From Weissella cibaria (GTDB lineage: Bacteria; Bacillota; Bacilli; Lactobacillales; Lactobacillaceae): a DNA stretch of 42,504 nucleotides. A model generated the notes under the pieces. It was not told the DNA's origin. It saw nothing but the letters and a program-made list of their open reading frames with translations, and did no database searches. The stretch is from positions 1-42,504 of the forward strand of contig NZ_SDGK01000015.1 of NCBI RefSeq assembly GCF_004521965.1. Direction: 5' to 3'. Within the stretch, counting starts at the first letter, position 1; every line of letters begins with the position of its first letter. The translations under genes were made by a program, and so were the position numbers. Shown one piece after another: positions 18,296 through 27,195 of the stretch.

Positions 18296-19540
18296 CCGTA
18301 GATTTAGCAAGTGCGCCATTGTTGGCCCTTCGTCTGTCAAATCAACATCTAAGTCCAAAACTTGACCAGCCTTGATATCTGGCCCGTTTAAAATCAACGT
18401 CGTCGTATAGTCGTCATTGTCTGGGTGATAGCCATGCGTTCCCTTATAACGATCAACTTCGCCACGTTCCAACATCTCGTTTGTCACTTCTTCGACAACA
18501 GCCGGGCGACGCGTTTCATCGGTAAAGTAGTAACCCTTCTCACCTTCAATCATCAGTGCTGCCGCTGGATCTGCACCAAATGTCACAATATCATGATGGT
18601 CATAAATTGCTTTAACACCCGGCACATCTTTCATAACATCCTTCACTTAATCAAGCAAAGCGCTATCCTTCAAATAAATGTAAGCTGCACCATCAGTGTG
18701 CTTCGCAATAACCTGCCAATTGCGGGCAACACGACCATTCCATGTGGCCTTCAACCAACCGCAATTAGCAAATAACATGTTTAAGTGAATCATCTTTGAG
18801 ACGTTCTGCTAATAGTGATCACCAAGAATCATGAAGTCTGTCTCTTCAAAAATGCCCGCATCTTTAGTTGTTTGAATCAAGTCACCAACATGCTTATCCA
18901 AGCGATTTAAGGCATCCCCCGCCTGTTGCGTCCGAATCCCATAACGGTGCCGATGTGAATCCATGTCAACCAAGTGAACCAACGTCAGATTTGGTTTCTT
19001 GGTCCGAATAGTATCAGCAGCCGCAGCCGTAATAAAGTTATCCAACTCTGGCTGTTGAATACCATTACGTAAATAACCAAACTTACGGTCCATTTGTAAC
19101 AAGCACAATGGCGAACTTGCTCGCAATGACGTTGTGTACTGATTGTTCCAAATACGGTTTGGGAAAATCTCAGCAATATTCCAGTTGATATGTGCACCAG
19201 CAGTGACAGGCCACAAGAAAGCAGCTGTCGTCATACCAGCCTCGCGTGCCAAGTCATAAACCGTCGGTACCTTAACGTGCTTTGCATACCAATACCAATT
19301 TGGTGAGGCTCGTTCAGGTTACATAAGGGTCGCATTCACAACGCCGTACGTTTTTGGATAGGTTCCCGTGATAATTGACGTGTGTGATGGATAAGTAATT
19401 GATGGATAAACGCCCTTTACGTCACGCACCCATGTTCCTCCAGCGACCAATGCTGATAGGTTTGGCAAAAATTGTAAGCGCGCCTTCAAATCGGCGCTAC
19501 CCATTGCATCTAACGAGATAACAACTGCATGCTTTGCCAT
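18295..19540 (-). pseudogene. Decayed type I phosphodiesterase / alkaline phosphatase-like gene
   Basis: The start (AGGAGG, then ATG at 19540) opens MAKHAVVISLDAMGSADL, and YPSITYPSHTSIITGTYP carries the nucleophilic Thr region of ENPP-type enzymes. Later blocks are DMDSHRHRYG, DFMILGDHY and HHDIVTFGADPAAAL. All four segments lie in one frame and are interrupted only by stop codons at 19319-19321, 18809-18811 and 18647-18649. Each is one base change from a glutamine codon (CAA or CAG to TAA or TAG). The C-terminus runs, still in frame, into the MFS gene near 18295, so both gene ends there are missing. The enzyme cannot be functional. Confidence 0.88.
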
Positions 19541-19553
19541 TAAACTAATCCTC

Positions 19554-19970
19554 CTATATTTGCTTACTTAATGACTTTTCAAGACGGTTAAGTAAGATTT
19601 GAACCATGCTTTTTTCTTCAGCGGACCATAACTTAAATGCAGTTTCTTCATACATCATATGCTGTTCGTTAACAGCCGTCAGTACGTCATTACCCTTGCC
19701 TGTGAGCTCGTATATTAATTGGCGCCGATCGCGACCAACGGCAATATTTGAAACCATTTCTTTCTTGAGTAATGAACTTAGCTGCCGTGATAATGTCGAA
19801 TTATCAAGGCCCGTTTCATCGGATAACTTATCTTGAGTATCAAACCCAGTGGCTACATGACTCAACAACTGCCACTCGGCAATCGTCAGTCCGTTACTTT
19901 TTGTCATCTTCGTCAGCACGATCTTGTACTGTTTTTCAGTATCGCGTAACGCTTCTAAGACGGTTTTCAT
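19554..19970 (-). CDS. MarR family transcriptional regulator
   Basis: A 138-residue winged-helix regulator: NGLTIAEWQLLSHVATG, SDETGLDNSTLSRQLSSLLKKEMV and GRDRRQLIYELTGKGNDVL cover the recognition helix and wing. It lies directly upstream of, and on the same strand as, the decayed phosphodiesterase-MFS unit, so it probably once controlled it. The regulator itself is intact. It may now only regulate itself or control other loci. Confidence 0.9.
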   Translation of the reverse strand: MKTVLEALRDTEKQYKIVLTKMTKSNGLTIAEWQLLSHVATGFDTQDKLSDETGLDNSTLSRQLSSLLKKEMVSNIAVGRDRRQLIYELTGKGNDVLTAVNEQHMMYEETAFKLWSAEEKSMVQILLNRLEKSLSKQI

Positions 19971-19995
19971 CCCAACCTCCTGACATAACTAATAG

Positions 19996-20020
19996 ATTAT
20001 ACGCTTTTTGTATTACACAA
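19996..20020 (-). promoter_or_regulatory. Putative marR promoter and operator
   Basis: On the minus strand a TATAAT (20001-19996) is preceded by TTGTGTAATACAA (20020-20008), an imperfect palindrome of the size expected for a MarR dimer. No good -35 box is seen. Autoregulation is an inference. Confidence 0.35.
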
Positions 20021-20046
20021 TTAGGACAAAAAGGCTTCCCTTACCA

Positions 20047-20700
20047 TTACAAAGCATCCTCAACAGGTAATGGTACAATTTTTGACCCGTGCAGCTCACT
20101 GACATGGAGTTGCTGTGATAACCATTCTGCATTCTCAAACGTCACACCACCACCAGGTAGAATCGTGAGACCTGGTGGTGCCATTTTGACAATCTCTTGT
20201 AAACGCGACACTGTTTCCGTGAGCGGCACAGTTAACTTCCCACCGTGCGTTAACACACGTATTACCCCGTAATTCGCCAACCAGCGTAAGGTTTGTTGTT
20301 GACAACGTTCTGCAATATCATCAAAAGCCATGTGATACACCACTTGCATGGGCTTTGCAGCTTCCAGCAACTTGATCATTCGATCCCGAGCTAGATGCTT
20401 TTTGACGTCGACCACCCCAAACGTCACCGTCTTGACCCCCAAAGCTCGCATGCGACGTAACGAACGGCGCATATCTTCAATTTCAACCTCAGAATAGTCG
20501 AAGTCACCACCCCGTGGGCGAATCATCACGACCAAATCAATTTGTGCTTCAGCTGCCAACGTCACAGCTTCGGCAACTGTCTGGTCATCTGGGGTTAGTC
20601 CTCCCAAATCCAGACGCCTATTTAATTCCACGCGATCAACACCATTTCGAATCGCGGCACGCATTGTGTCGATGTCAGCCAGTGCAATTTCCTTGATCAT
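20047..20700 (-). CDS. cutC: CutC family protein
   Basis: A 217-residue TIM-barrel protein of the CutC family: KEIALADIDTMRAAIRNGVDRVELN, VMIRPRGGDFDYSE, MRALGVKTVTFGVVD, YHMAFDDI and ILPGGGVTFENAEW. The family was first linked to copper tolerance in E. coli, but its biochemical role is not settled. It is transcribed alone. The Shine-Dalgarno is a G-run 6 bases before the ATG. Confidence 0.9.
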   Translation of the reverse strand: MIKEIALADIDTMRAAIRNGVDRVELNRRLDLGGLTPDDQTVAEAVTLAAEAQIDLVVMIRPRGGDFDYSEVEIEDMRRSLRRMRALGVKTVTFGVVDVKKHLARDRMIKLLEAAKPMQVVYHMAFDDIAERCQQQTLRWLANYGVIRVLTHGGKLTVPLTETVSRLQEIVKMAPPGLTILPGGGVTFENAEWLSQQLHVSELHGSKIVPLPVEDAL

Positions 20701-20813
20701 GATGAACCCCCCTAAAATTTGTAATTTAAGCTTATTTTACTAAATTTCAGAGATTGGCTGTTAATTGAACCATTTTGGTTAATGAGACTTTAATATTTTA
20801 ACCACAGCTTAGC

Positions 20814-20856
20814 AAAAAACGACCAGCAACACCACGTTGGTACCGCTAGTCGTTTT
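20814..20856 (-). terminator. Terminator after rqcH
   Basis: On the minus strand AAAACGACTAGC (20856-20845) pairs with GCTGGTCGTTTT (20827-20816), with one G-U pair, and ends in a T-run. It lies 10 bases after the rqcH stop. Confidence 0.8.
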
Positions 20857-20865
20857 AACAATTTG

Positions 20866-22575
20866 TCATTGCTGCAGTACTGGCTTATTTTGACGTAACC
20901 GTTGCACCAGTGCAAAATCAGGCGTCACTGCCATAGTCGTTTGTCCCTCGAAAATTACGAAACCAGGTTTAGAACCATTTGGCTTTCGTAACCTACGGAC
21001 TGGCAAGTAGTCTACTGGCACATTCGCTGAATCTCGAGCCTTCGAAAAATACGCTGCTAACATCGCCCCTTCAAGTAACGTGTTATCAGATGGATTTGCA
21101 TCGTGAATGATAACGTGAGAGCCTGGAATATCCTTGGTGTGTAGCCAGATATCTGATTTAGCAGCCGTCTTCATGGACAACCGTTCATTTTGTAGATTGT
21201 TCTTACCCACTTCAATCAGCGTACCATCAGTTGCATAGAATTTTTCTGGTTGGCTAACCTGAGGCTTTTGCTTCTTCTTGCTCTGCACCCGCATGTAGCC
21301 TTCTTGAATCAACTCTTGACGAATTTCTTCGATATCTTTTGGCGAGGCGATATTAATTTGTGCAAGCAAGTTTTCAAAATAATCGACTTCCTCTTGCGCT
21401 ATGGCAATTTGCTCATTCAAGTACTTCACAGACGTCTTTAATTTGTTGTACTTCGTGAAATACTTCTGGGCGTTTTGTGATGGGCCGATTTGGTTAGACA
21501 AAGCAATTTTGAGAGACTTATTATCGTCATAATAATTTGGCAACTCAATTTCAGTCATGCCACGCTCCAACTGGTGCATGTATGTCGTCAACAACTCACC
21601 TTTAACCTTAAATTCATCTGCATCATCAGCTGCATCTAGTTCAGCTTGTTGCTTCTTAATCTTAGTTTTATTCTTCTTTAATTCATTTCGAACAACTCGC
21701 AAAACAATGGCCGCTTGTTGTTGCACGCGATCTCGTTCTGATTTTTCAGCAAAGTACGCATCCAACATTTCACTGAGTGTTGGATAGGTTAATACATTCC
21801 CCTGTACAGTTAACCACTCAAACGGGGTGAAATTAACACCCTTTCCCGTAGAAATTAGCCGTGGTGCTGGCTGATCGAAGCGGCCAAACCAATCTTGCGC
21901 TAACTTCATCGCATCGCCGGATTGTTGCAACACCGTTGCTAATTCTTGTGCCGAATCACGGGCAAATCCTTGGAACGTGGTTTGAATTCCCTTCGCCAAA
22001 TCGTTCACATCTGGTTTATCCAAAATCAAATTAGCTAGTCCATCAAGTGATTCATACGGATTAAGCACATCTTGCTTCGGTGGCATCACATAAGTGCCAC
22101 CGGGCATTAGTGTTCGTACACGATTTTGGTCAGCTGGAACGTGCTTAATCAAATCCAAAATACGTTGTGTCGGTTCGTCAATCAAGAACAAATTTGAGTG
22201 ACGTCCCATCATCTCCAAGATAAGCGACGTCTTCTCTTCATCACCGAGCTCATTGCGTCCAGAAGTGGTGAACTTAATCATACGATCATTTGCCACCTGC
22301 TCAACGCGCAGCAATTGGGCGCCTTCTAGATGCTTACGAAGCATCATGGCAAAATTAGGTGCCGTTTGCGGGTTCGCATACTTAATACGAGAAATCTGAG
22401 CCCGAGCAAACGAAGGATGCGCACTCAATAACACTGGATAATTTGTACGATTATTACGAATTACCAGAAAAATTTCGTTAGGGTATGGTTGGTGGATCTT
22501 CATGATTCGACCACCAGCCAAAGTTTCATTCAATTCACGCACCATTGCGTGCGTAAAGAGACCATCAAAAGACAT
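20866..22575 (-). CDS. rqcH: Ribosome quality control protein RqcH (NFACT, FbpA-like)
   Basis: A 569-residue NFACT protein. Residues 1 to about 180 form the NFACT-N domain, including D97-R98 in VANDRMIKF, the pair needed for alanine tailing in Bacillus RqcH. Residues about 280-440 hold long coiled coil (RNELKKNKTKIKKQQAELDA), and the C-terminal NFACT-R domain contains DIWLHTKDIPGSHVII. It binds stalled 50S subunits with peptidyl-tRNA and adds C-terminal alanine tags. Older annotation as a fibronectin-binding protein reflects surface assays of homologues. AGGAG precedes the ATG; ribF lies 27 bases upstream on the same strand. Confidence 0.95.
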   Translation of the reverse strand: MSFDGLFTHAMVRELNETLAGGRIMKIHQPYPNEIFLVIRNNRTNYPVLLSAHPSFARAQISRIKYANPQTAPNFAMMLRKHLEGAQLLRVEQVANDRMIKFTTSGRNELGDEEKTSLILEMMGRHSNLFLIDEPTQRILDLIKHVPADQNRVRTLMPGGTYVMPPKQDVLNPYESLDGLANLILDKPDVNDLAKGIQTTFQGFARDSAQELATVLQQSGDAMKLAQDWFGRFDQPAPRLISTGKGVNFTPFEWLTVQGNVLTYPTLSEMLDAYFAEKSERDRVQQQAAIVLRVVRNELKKNKTKIKKQQAELDAADDADEFKVKGELLTTYMHQLERGMTEIELPNYYDDNKSLKIALSNQIGPSQNAQKYFTKYNKLKTSVKYLNEQIAIAQEEVDYFENLLAQINIASPKDIEEIRQELIQEGYMRVQSKKKQKPQVSQPEKFYATDGTLIEVGKNNLQNERLSMKTAAKSDIWLHTKDIPGSHVIIHDANPSDNTLLEGAMLAAYFSKARDSANVPVDYLPVRRLRKPNGSKPGFVIFEGQTTMAVTPDFALVQRLRQNKPVLQQ

Positions 22576-22602
22576 GATTTGTCTCCTTTCTTTTTTCTTA
22601 GA

Positions 22603-23544
22603 CTACATTTCCGCTAAAAAGCGTCGTGACACAGATTCATCTTCTTGAAGCTTTCCAATCAAAGCATCCATACCAGTGAATTTTTCTTCACCACGAATGT
22701 AATGATGCCAACGAACGTTCACACGCTCGCCATATATTTCTTGGGCAAAATCAAACAGGTTAATTTCAACTGTCTTGGGCCGGTTTTCACCAAAGGTCAC
22801 ATTGTAACCAATCGATGCCATCCCGCCGTACCATTTACCAGCGATTTCCAATTCGACCACGTACACCCCAACCCCTGGTAACCGCTCACCTGACGTAGTC
22901 TCAATGTTGGCTGTTGGGTAACCCATTTCACGTCCACGGGCCTCACCGTGAACAACCACACCACTGGTTTGGTAGGGTTGCGTTAACAATTCATTCAACG
23001 CATCCACCTGACCGGCATCAACCAGTTTACGTGCGCGTGTTGAAGCACTTTCTTCTCCGTCAACATCAACACGTGAAACTTCAATGACATCAAAGCGTCC
23101 AGATGCGTAGCCGGGCAAGTGGGGCATATCTGCTTGCGCATCGCTAGCCCCGTATGTGTGATCAAATCCAGCTACAACGGCTGTTGCACGTAAACCAATC
23201 ATATACTGTTCAACGAAGTCAGCTGGTGCAAGTTTCGCCAAAGCAGATGTAAAGTTAACGACGTAAGCCACGTCAACCCCCATCTCTGCAAGCAACGCTA
23301 GCTTACGTGGCAACGTCGTGAGATACGTCAAAGGGTGTTGGTGTGTGGCAAATACGACTGACGCATGTTGATCATACGTAAGCACTGCCAATTTCACACC
23401 TCGTGCTGTCGCTTCAGCTTTTGCACGATTAATTACAGCACGATGTCCCGCGTGAACTCCGTCAAAAAAGCCCATGGCTAACACAACTGGCTCGTCGGCA
23501 ATTGTGGCAGCGTCAAAAGGATGATGTAATGTGATGACTTCCAT
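22603..23544 (-). CDS. ribF: Bifunctional riboflavin kinase / FAD synthetase
   Basis: A 313-residue RibF. The N-terminal adenylyltransferase domain has AMGFFDGVHAGHRAVI and VAGFDHTYG; the C-terminal kinase domain has GEARGREMGYPTANIE and the family's ENRPKTVEINLFDF. It makes FMN and FAD from riboflavin. I choose the ATG at 23544 (MEVITLHHPF), preceded by GAGAGG; the frame also extends to an upstream TTG. In many Firmicutes ribF follows truB; here the two are separated by a secreted nuclease and a broken ndh gene. It probably shares a transcript with rqcH. Confidence 0.95.
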   Translation of the reverse strand: MEVITLHHPFDAATIADEPVVLAMGFFDGVHAGHRAVINRAKAEATARGVKLAVLTYDQHASVVFATHQHPLTYLTTLPRKLALLAEMGVDVAYVVNFTSALAKLAPADFVEQYMIGLRATAVVAGFDHTYGASDAQADMPHLPGYASGRFDVIEVSRVDVDGEESASTRARKLVDAGQVDALNELLTQPYQTSGVVVHGEARGREMGYPTANIETTSGERLPGVGVYVVELEIAGKWYGGMASIGYNVTFGENRPKTVEINLFDFAQEIYGERVNVRWHHYIRGEEKFTGMDALIGKLQEDESVSRRFLAEM

Positions 23545-23590
23545 TGTCAGCGCCTCTCGTTTCAAAAATTCAATGTTTTCATAATAACAT

Positions 23591-23613
23591 AAAACCCCCG
23601 CACAAGGCGGGGC
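23591..23613 (-). terminator. Terminator after the secreted nuclease gene
   Basis: On the minus strand GCCCCGC, a 5-base loop and GCGGGGG are followed by TTTTATG. It lies between the nuclease stop and the ribF start. Confidence 0.75.
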
Positions 23614-23699
23614 TTAGTCAGAATATTCGTGATACACCAGCTTTTAAAAAAGAATGAACATTCATTTATTAAACGCGTTGGCACCCATCACTCTCAGGG

Positions 23700-24890
23700 T
23701 TACCTCTCAGTCATACTATGACGCTTCCCCTGTTGAATGGCCTGGCTCTCCGGCATTTGCACCAAATTAGCCTTATCTGTATTAGCCGGCATGCTATCAG
23801 TGCCGTACCAATACACAGCACTTGGCCCCCCGCCTGTTACGTACACGGTTGGGTCATTCGTTGTCGCTGGTGCTTGTGGTTGTGAAGTAGGTGCCGTGCT
23901 GGGTTCAGATGATGCGCCAGGTGCACTGCCACTTGTGGCCGGGGCTGATACCGCTGGAGCTACTGGTGTAGCACTCACTGTATTTGCAGCTGTGCCATCA
24001 GCGTAGTTAATCGTCGCATTGGGGCTTGTATTATCAAGGTACACGATCGTTGCATCATCAGTGCCAGACTCTTCGCGTCCACCACCAACTTTAATCTGGA
24101 TTCGTTTTCCGGCGTCGTCATAACCAACATAGGCTAATCGAACTTTGCGCGGAATTAATTCATCTTGTGCATATAGCGGTGTCACTTGATAATCCAACCG
24201 GAAATTTGGATGTGTCGCTAACCAACTATCCAAATGATTCTCATAGTAAAGCATGCTAGCGGTATTATCTTCATCCATACCACTATAGTTTCCCGAGTTC
24301 ATCCAAGCTGTCTCAGGGACCAAGTTTCGCGCTTCATCATTTAACCCTGAGAACTGATATCCCACTAAGTGTCCATGCGCCATTAGCCAAGCCTGTTTCG
24401 ACCCTGTTTGTTCACCAAACTCTGAGTACCAAAACTTAAAATTGTGCCAACCAACTGGATCATATGTTAGTCGTTCGGAACGTTTAGCAGTTGGCTCTTC
24501 TGCGTTTGATAATTGAATATGACTATCACGTGCCCGACCCAAATGATCGAGGCTCGCCATAACCATTTTTCGCTCACTAGCATAAGGCAGCGGCCTTTGC
24601 ACCGTCCCATTTAACCTTTGAACTTGCATCTCTGGATTTCCTGACACAGTGGCAGAGCTCGAGGCTGCAGCCGCTTTAGATGATGCACTGGATGAAGTTA
24701 CAGATGTGGCCGCTTTCTTTTCACTCGAAGCCTGACTCGTTGCATGTGATGATGCCTTTTTTTCAACATGTGAACTAACCTGTGATGATTGGTTCTTTGC
24801 ATCATCGTGTGACCCACCAGATGCGCCAACACTGACAAACAACAATAAGACCAGGCCAACCAAACCGGTCGCTTTTAATTTATTGCTCAT
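23700..24890 (-). CDS. Secreted DNA/RNA non-specific endonuclease
   Basis: A 396-residue exported protein. Residues about 5-25 form a signal peptide (LKATGLVGLVLLLFVSVGAS). A serine/alanine-rich linker runs to about residue 85. The nuclease domain (about 105-290) has the beta-beta-alpha-metal type motif AHGHLVGYQFSGLNDEARN with likely catalytic His174, and the metal-ligand Asn in MNSGNYSG. A proline/serine/alanine-rich linker leads to a short C-terminal module, VYVTGGGPSAVYWYGTDSMP. It resembles EndA-type nucleases, so a role in DNA uptake or nutrient scavenging is possible. The canonical DRGH is replaced by MAHGH. The Shine-Dalgarno is weak (GGGC); a GTG 12 bases upstream is an alternative start. 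Confidence 0.82.
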   Translation of the reverse strand: MSNKLKATGLVGLVLLLFVSVGASGGSHDDAKNQSSQVSSHVEKKASSHATSQASSEKKAATSVTSSSASSKAAAASSSATVSGNPEMQVQRLNGTVQRPLPYASERKMVMASLDHLGRARDSHIQLSNAEEPTAKRSERLTYDPVGWHNFKFWYSEFGEQTGSKQAWLMAHGHLVGYQFSGLNDEARNLVPETAWMNSGNYSGMDEDNTASMLYYENHLDSWLATHPNFRLDYQVTPLYAQDELIPRKVRLAYVGYDDAGKRIQIKVGGGREESGTDDATIVYLDNTSPNATINYADGTAANTVSATPVAPAVSAPATSGSAPGASSEPSTAPTSQPQAPATTNDPTVYVTGGGPSAVYWYGTDSMPANTDKANLVQMPESQAIQQGKRHSMTER

Positions 24891-24929
24891 AACGTTGCCC
24901 ACTAAGAATTTTTTTAGTTTAGTGTACAG

Positions 24930-24957
24930 AAAAACACCATTTTTAGCTGGTGTTTTT
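24930..24957. terminator. Terminator downstream of the ndh remnant
   Basis: AAAAACACCA (24930-24939) and TGGTGTTTTT (24948-24957) form a hairpin with T-runs on both strands. On the minus strand it ends the ndh remnant just before the nuclease gene. Confidence 0.8.
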
Positions 24958-24965
24958 ACAAGTTC

Positions 24966-25645
24966 TTAATGATACAAATCAAAGCGTCCCTTAGCCGTGA
25001 CTTGCTTAATCCCGCCAGTTTATAATAACGATTTATTCATAATGACCTTTTTGAGCATCGATGCCGGATAGCCACGGACTTCATATTCATCGCCGACCAC
25101 CCCCAATCACACTCGTATTACCAATTGAACAAACTGTACCGAGTGATTTATATGTAAATGGTGTTAATTCATACCCTGTTACCGCAGCTAAGACATTTTT
25201 GCCTGTAATTTTCCCCATAACCAACGCTAATTGTGCAGTTGTTAGTAAGATTTGGCCGGTTTTTGAATCCGTGACCGCTGCAACATCTCCTACAATATAA
25301 ATTCGATCATCCGCTGGATCTTGCAGATAAGGCGTAACACTCATACGGTTTTGTTTTGCTTGGTAACCTGATGCAGCCATAACACTCGACCCCCGAACAC
25401 CGGTGGCCCAAATAATCGTGCCAGCAACCACTTCACCATTTTCATCTGTCTCGCGGTCGGCATAGTGCATCACATCAGGCTCAATGGCATTAATAACCTT
25501 TCCCTTATTCAACAACCGCCCCACGCCCTGTAAAACTGCCAAACCATAGTCAACTAGGCGCTGAGAAAAAACACTTAATGCCGCTTAGCGCCATTAGGCT
25601 CGCATAGCCAGTCCCTAAAATTACCACGTTTGTTTTCTCTGCCAT
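24966..25645 (-). pseudogene. ndh: NADH dehydrogenase (type II) pseudogene with internal deletion
   Basis: A good RBS (AAGGAG) and ATG at 25645 open MAEKTNVVILGTGYASLMAL, the FAD-binding start of NDH-2. The reading then jumps to LVDYGLAVLQGVGRLLNKGK, well inside the second half of such proteins, so roughly 500 bases appear deleted. The later part has DRIYIVGDVAAVTDSKTGQ (second FAD motif). A run of five G at 25100-25104 should be four (restoring IGVVGDEYEVRGYPASMLKK), and a TAA interrupts NKSLL and TGGIKQVTAKGRFDLYH. Loss of NDH-2 would reduce aerobic NADH oxidation through quinones. Confidence 0.88.
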
Positions 25646-25772
25646 ATCTATTGTCTCCTTTTACGCGATTTCTCAGCATATTCCTAACCATGCCGGACTG
25701 CTTTAGTCTGTATTTTAGGCGGTGACTTTGAAGATTTTTAGGTGCGACACTTACACAGGTACCAAATCTAAT

Positions 25773-25820
25773 GAAAAAAGCGTCACATCACCACTCAAAA
25801 CTGGTACTGCGACGCCTTAA
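25773..25820 (-). terminator. Terminator after truB
   Basis: On the minus strand GGCGTC pairs with GACGCT around an inner ACCA/TGGT stem, followed by TTTTTT. Confidence 0.65.
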
Positions 25821-25827
25821 ACAAGAC

Positions 25828-26739
25828 CTATTCAATTGAAAATGTTCGATACGGGCGGTACTGATTACGATCTGCCCGCCATTCAAAGACTGATTTCACA
25901 TCACCTTGGTAGGTAACAACAATCTTATCTGCCACGGGAATTAAGGCTGTTTTAGGCAAGCCAATTCCATTCTTAACTTTTGCCCATTGATCGTCTGTTA
26001 ACGCAACATGTGGATATTGTGCCACAGCGCTATCTAACGGTTGTAACCAAGTATCCACATTCCCGTTTGTTGTCATCATTTCAGCAATATCCGTTAACGA
26101 ATGAGCTTGGCTTAAGTCATAACCGCCAGCCTTTTGGCGTGTAAGCTGACTCATGACTGCCGGTACACCAAGCTGTTTACCCAAGTCAACAGCTAGTGTG
26201 CGAATATAAGTCCCCTTAGAGACCTCTGCAATAAACATAAACTTTTGCGTTTTCGTCGTTTCGTCAAATATCGGTTCAGACGTACGATCAAATCGATAAA
26301 TAGTCGCTTGGCGCTCAGGGCGCTCGACAGTCTCGCCGGCACGCGCGTATTCATATAAACGTCGGCCGTTAACTTTAACTGCAGAAAACATCGGTGGAAT
26401 TTGAGTGATGTCACCCGTCAAAGCCTTCATGGCATCTGCAATTTCGTCAGTCGTAAACGGCCGTGACAAAGCTTGAGATTCGACTACTTCGCCATCCAAA
26501 TCCTCAGTGGTTGTCGCAAATCCAAATGTTACTTCACCCGTGTAAATCTTACCGGACTCTTGCAAAAATTCAATTGCCTTAGTAGCTTTACCCAGTGCCA
26601 CTGGCAGAACCCCGTCAACTGATGGGTCTAACGTCCCAGCGTGACCAATCTTTTTCATGTGTAAAATTTTACGTAACTTGAACACAACGTCGTGTGACGT
26701 CATGCCTGCTTCTTTGTACACCGGTAAAATACCATCCAT
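25828..26739 (-). CDS. truB: tRNA pseudouridine(55) synthase TruB
   Basis: A 303-residue pseudouridine synthase acting on U55 of the T-loop. Motif II contains the catalytic aspartate (GHAGTLDPSVDGVLPVALGKAT). Also visible are IPPMFSAVKVNGRRLYEYAR and VSKGTYIRTLAVDLG. It follows rbfA after a gap with a weak hairpin, so it may have partly independent transcription. Confidence 0.96.
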   Translation of the reverse strand: MDGILPVYKEAGMTSHDVVFKLRKILHMKKIGHAGTLDPSVDGVLPVALGKATKAIEFLQESGKIYTGEVTFGFATTTEDLDGEVVESQALSRPFTTDEIADAMKALTGDITQIPPMFSAVKVNGRRLYEYARAGETVERPERQATIYRFDRTSEPIFDETTKTQKFMFIAEVSKGTYIRTLAVDLGKQLGVPAVMSQLTRQKAGGYDLSQAHSLTDIAEMMTTNGNVDTWLQPLDSAVAQYPHVALTDDQWAKVKNGIGLPKTALIPVADKIVVTYQGDVKSVFEWRADRNQYRPYRTFSIE

Positions 26740-26773
26740 AATGTAATCCTCTTATCACTTTTTAGCTATGTAT

Positions 26774-26799
26774 GAAAATAGCGACCCAAAGTAGGTCGC
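26774..26799 (-). terminator. Weak terminator-like hairpin between rbfA and truB
   Basis: On the minus strand GCGACC, a 7-base loop and GGTCGC precede TATTTTC. The stem is only 6 bp, so termination may be partial and leave truB in read-through. Confidence 0.45.
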
Positions 26800-26813
26800 C
26801 ATTCTCTAAATTA

Positions 26814-27170
26814 TTAGTCGTTTTGGTGTAGCTGACGAATCAAATCATCAATCTTGTTACCATATTGGACAGATTCATCCTTAACGAACTTCAATTCTGG
26901 CGTCTTGTAAATTGCCAAACGTGATCCCAATTCCTTACGAATCAAACCAGTGGCGGCTTCCAAACCAGCAGCGGCCTTTTGGTTAACAGATGCCAATTCT
27001 GACAAGACACTATAATAAATCTTAGCTTGTTGCAAATCGCCAGTGACTTCAACACCGGTAACAGTGACACCTTCAACTCGAGGATCGCGGATGCGTTTTA
27101 GCAATAAATCATTGACTTCACGTTGGATTTCTTGTTCAAGACGTCCAACACGGAAATTTTGTTGTGCCAT
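26814..27170 (-). CDS. rbfA: 30S ribosome-binding factor RbfA
   Basis: A 118-residue KH-fold protein required for 16S rRNA 5'-end maturation and cold growth. Typical blocks: FRVGRLEQEIQREVNDLLL, DPRVEGVTVTGVEVTGDLQQAKIYYSV and PELKFVKDESVQYGNKIDDL. It follows infB with a short gap on the same strand, the standard order. Confidence 0.95.
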   Translation of the reverse strand: MAQQNFRVGRLEQEIQREVNDLLLKRIRDPRVEGVTVTGVEVTGDLQQAKIYYSVLSELASVNQKAAAGLEAATGLIRKELGSRLAIYKTPELKFVKDESVQYGNKIDDLIRQLHQND

Positions 27171-27195
27171 TTTAGCTCTCCATTTCCTTTGTTAA

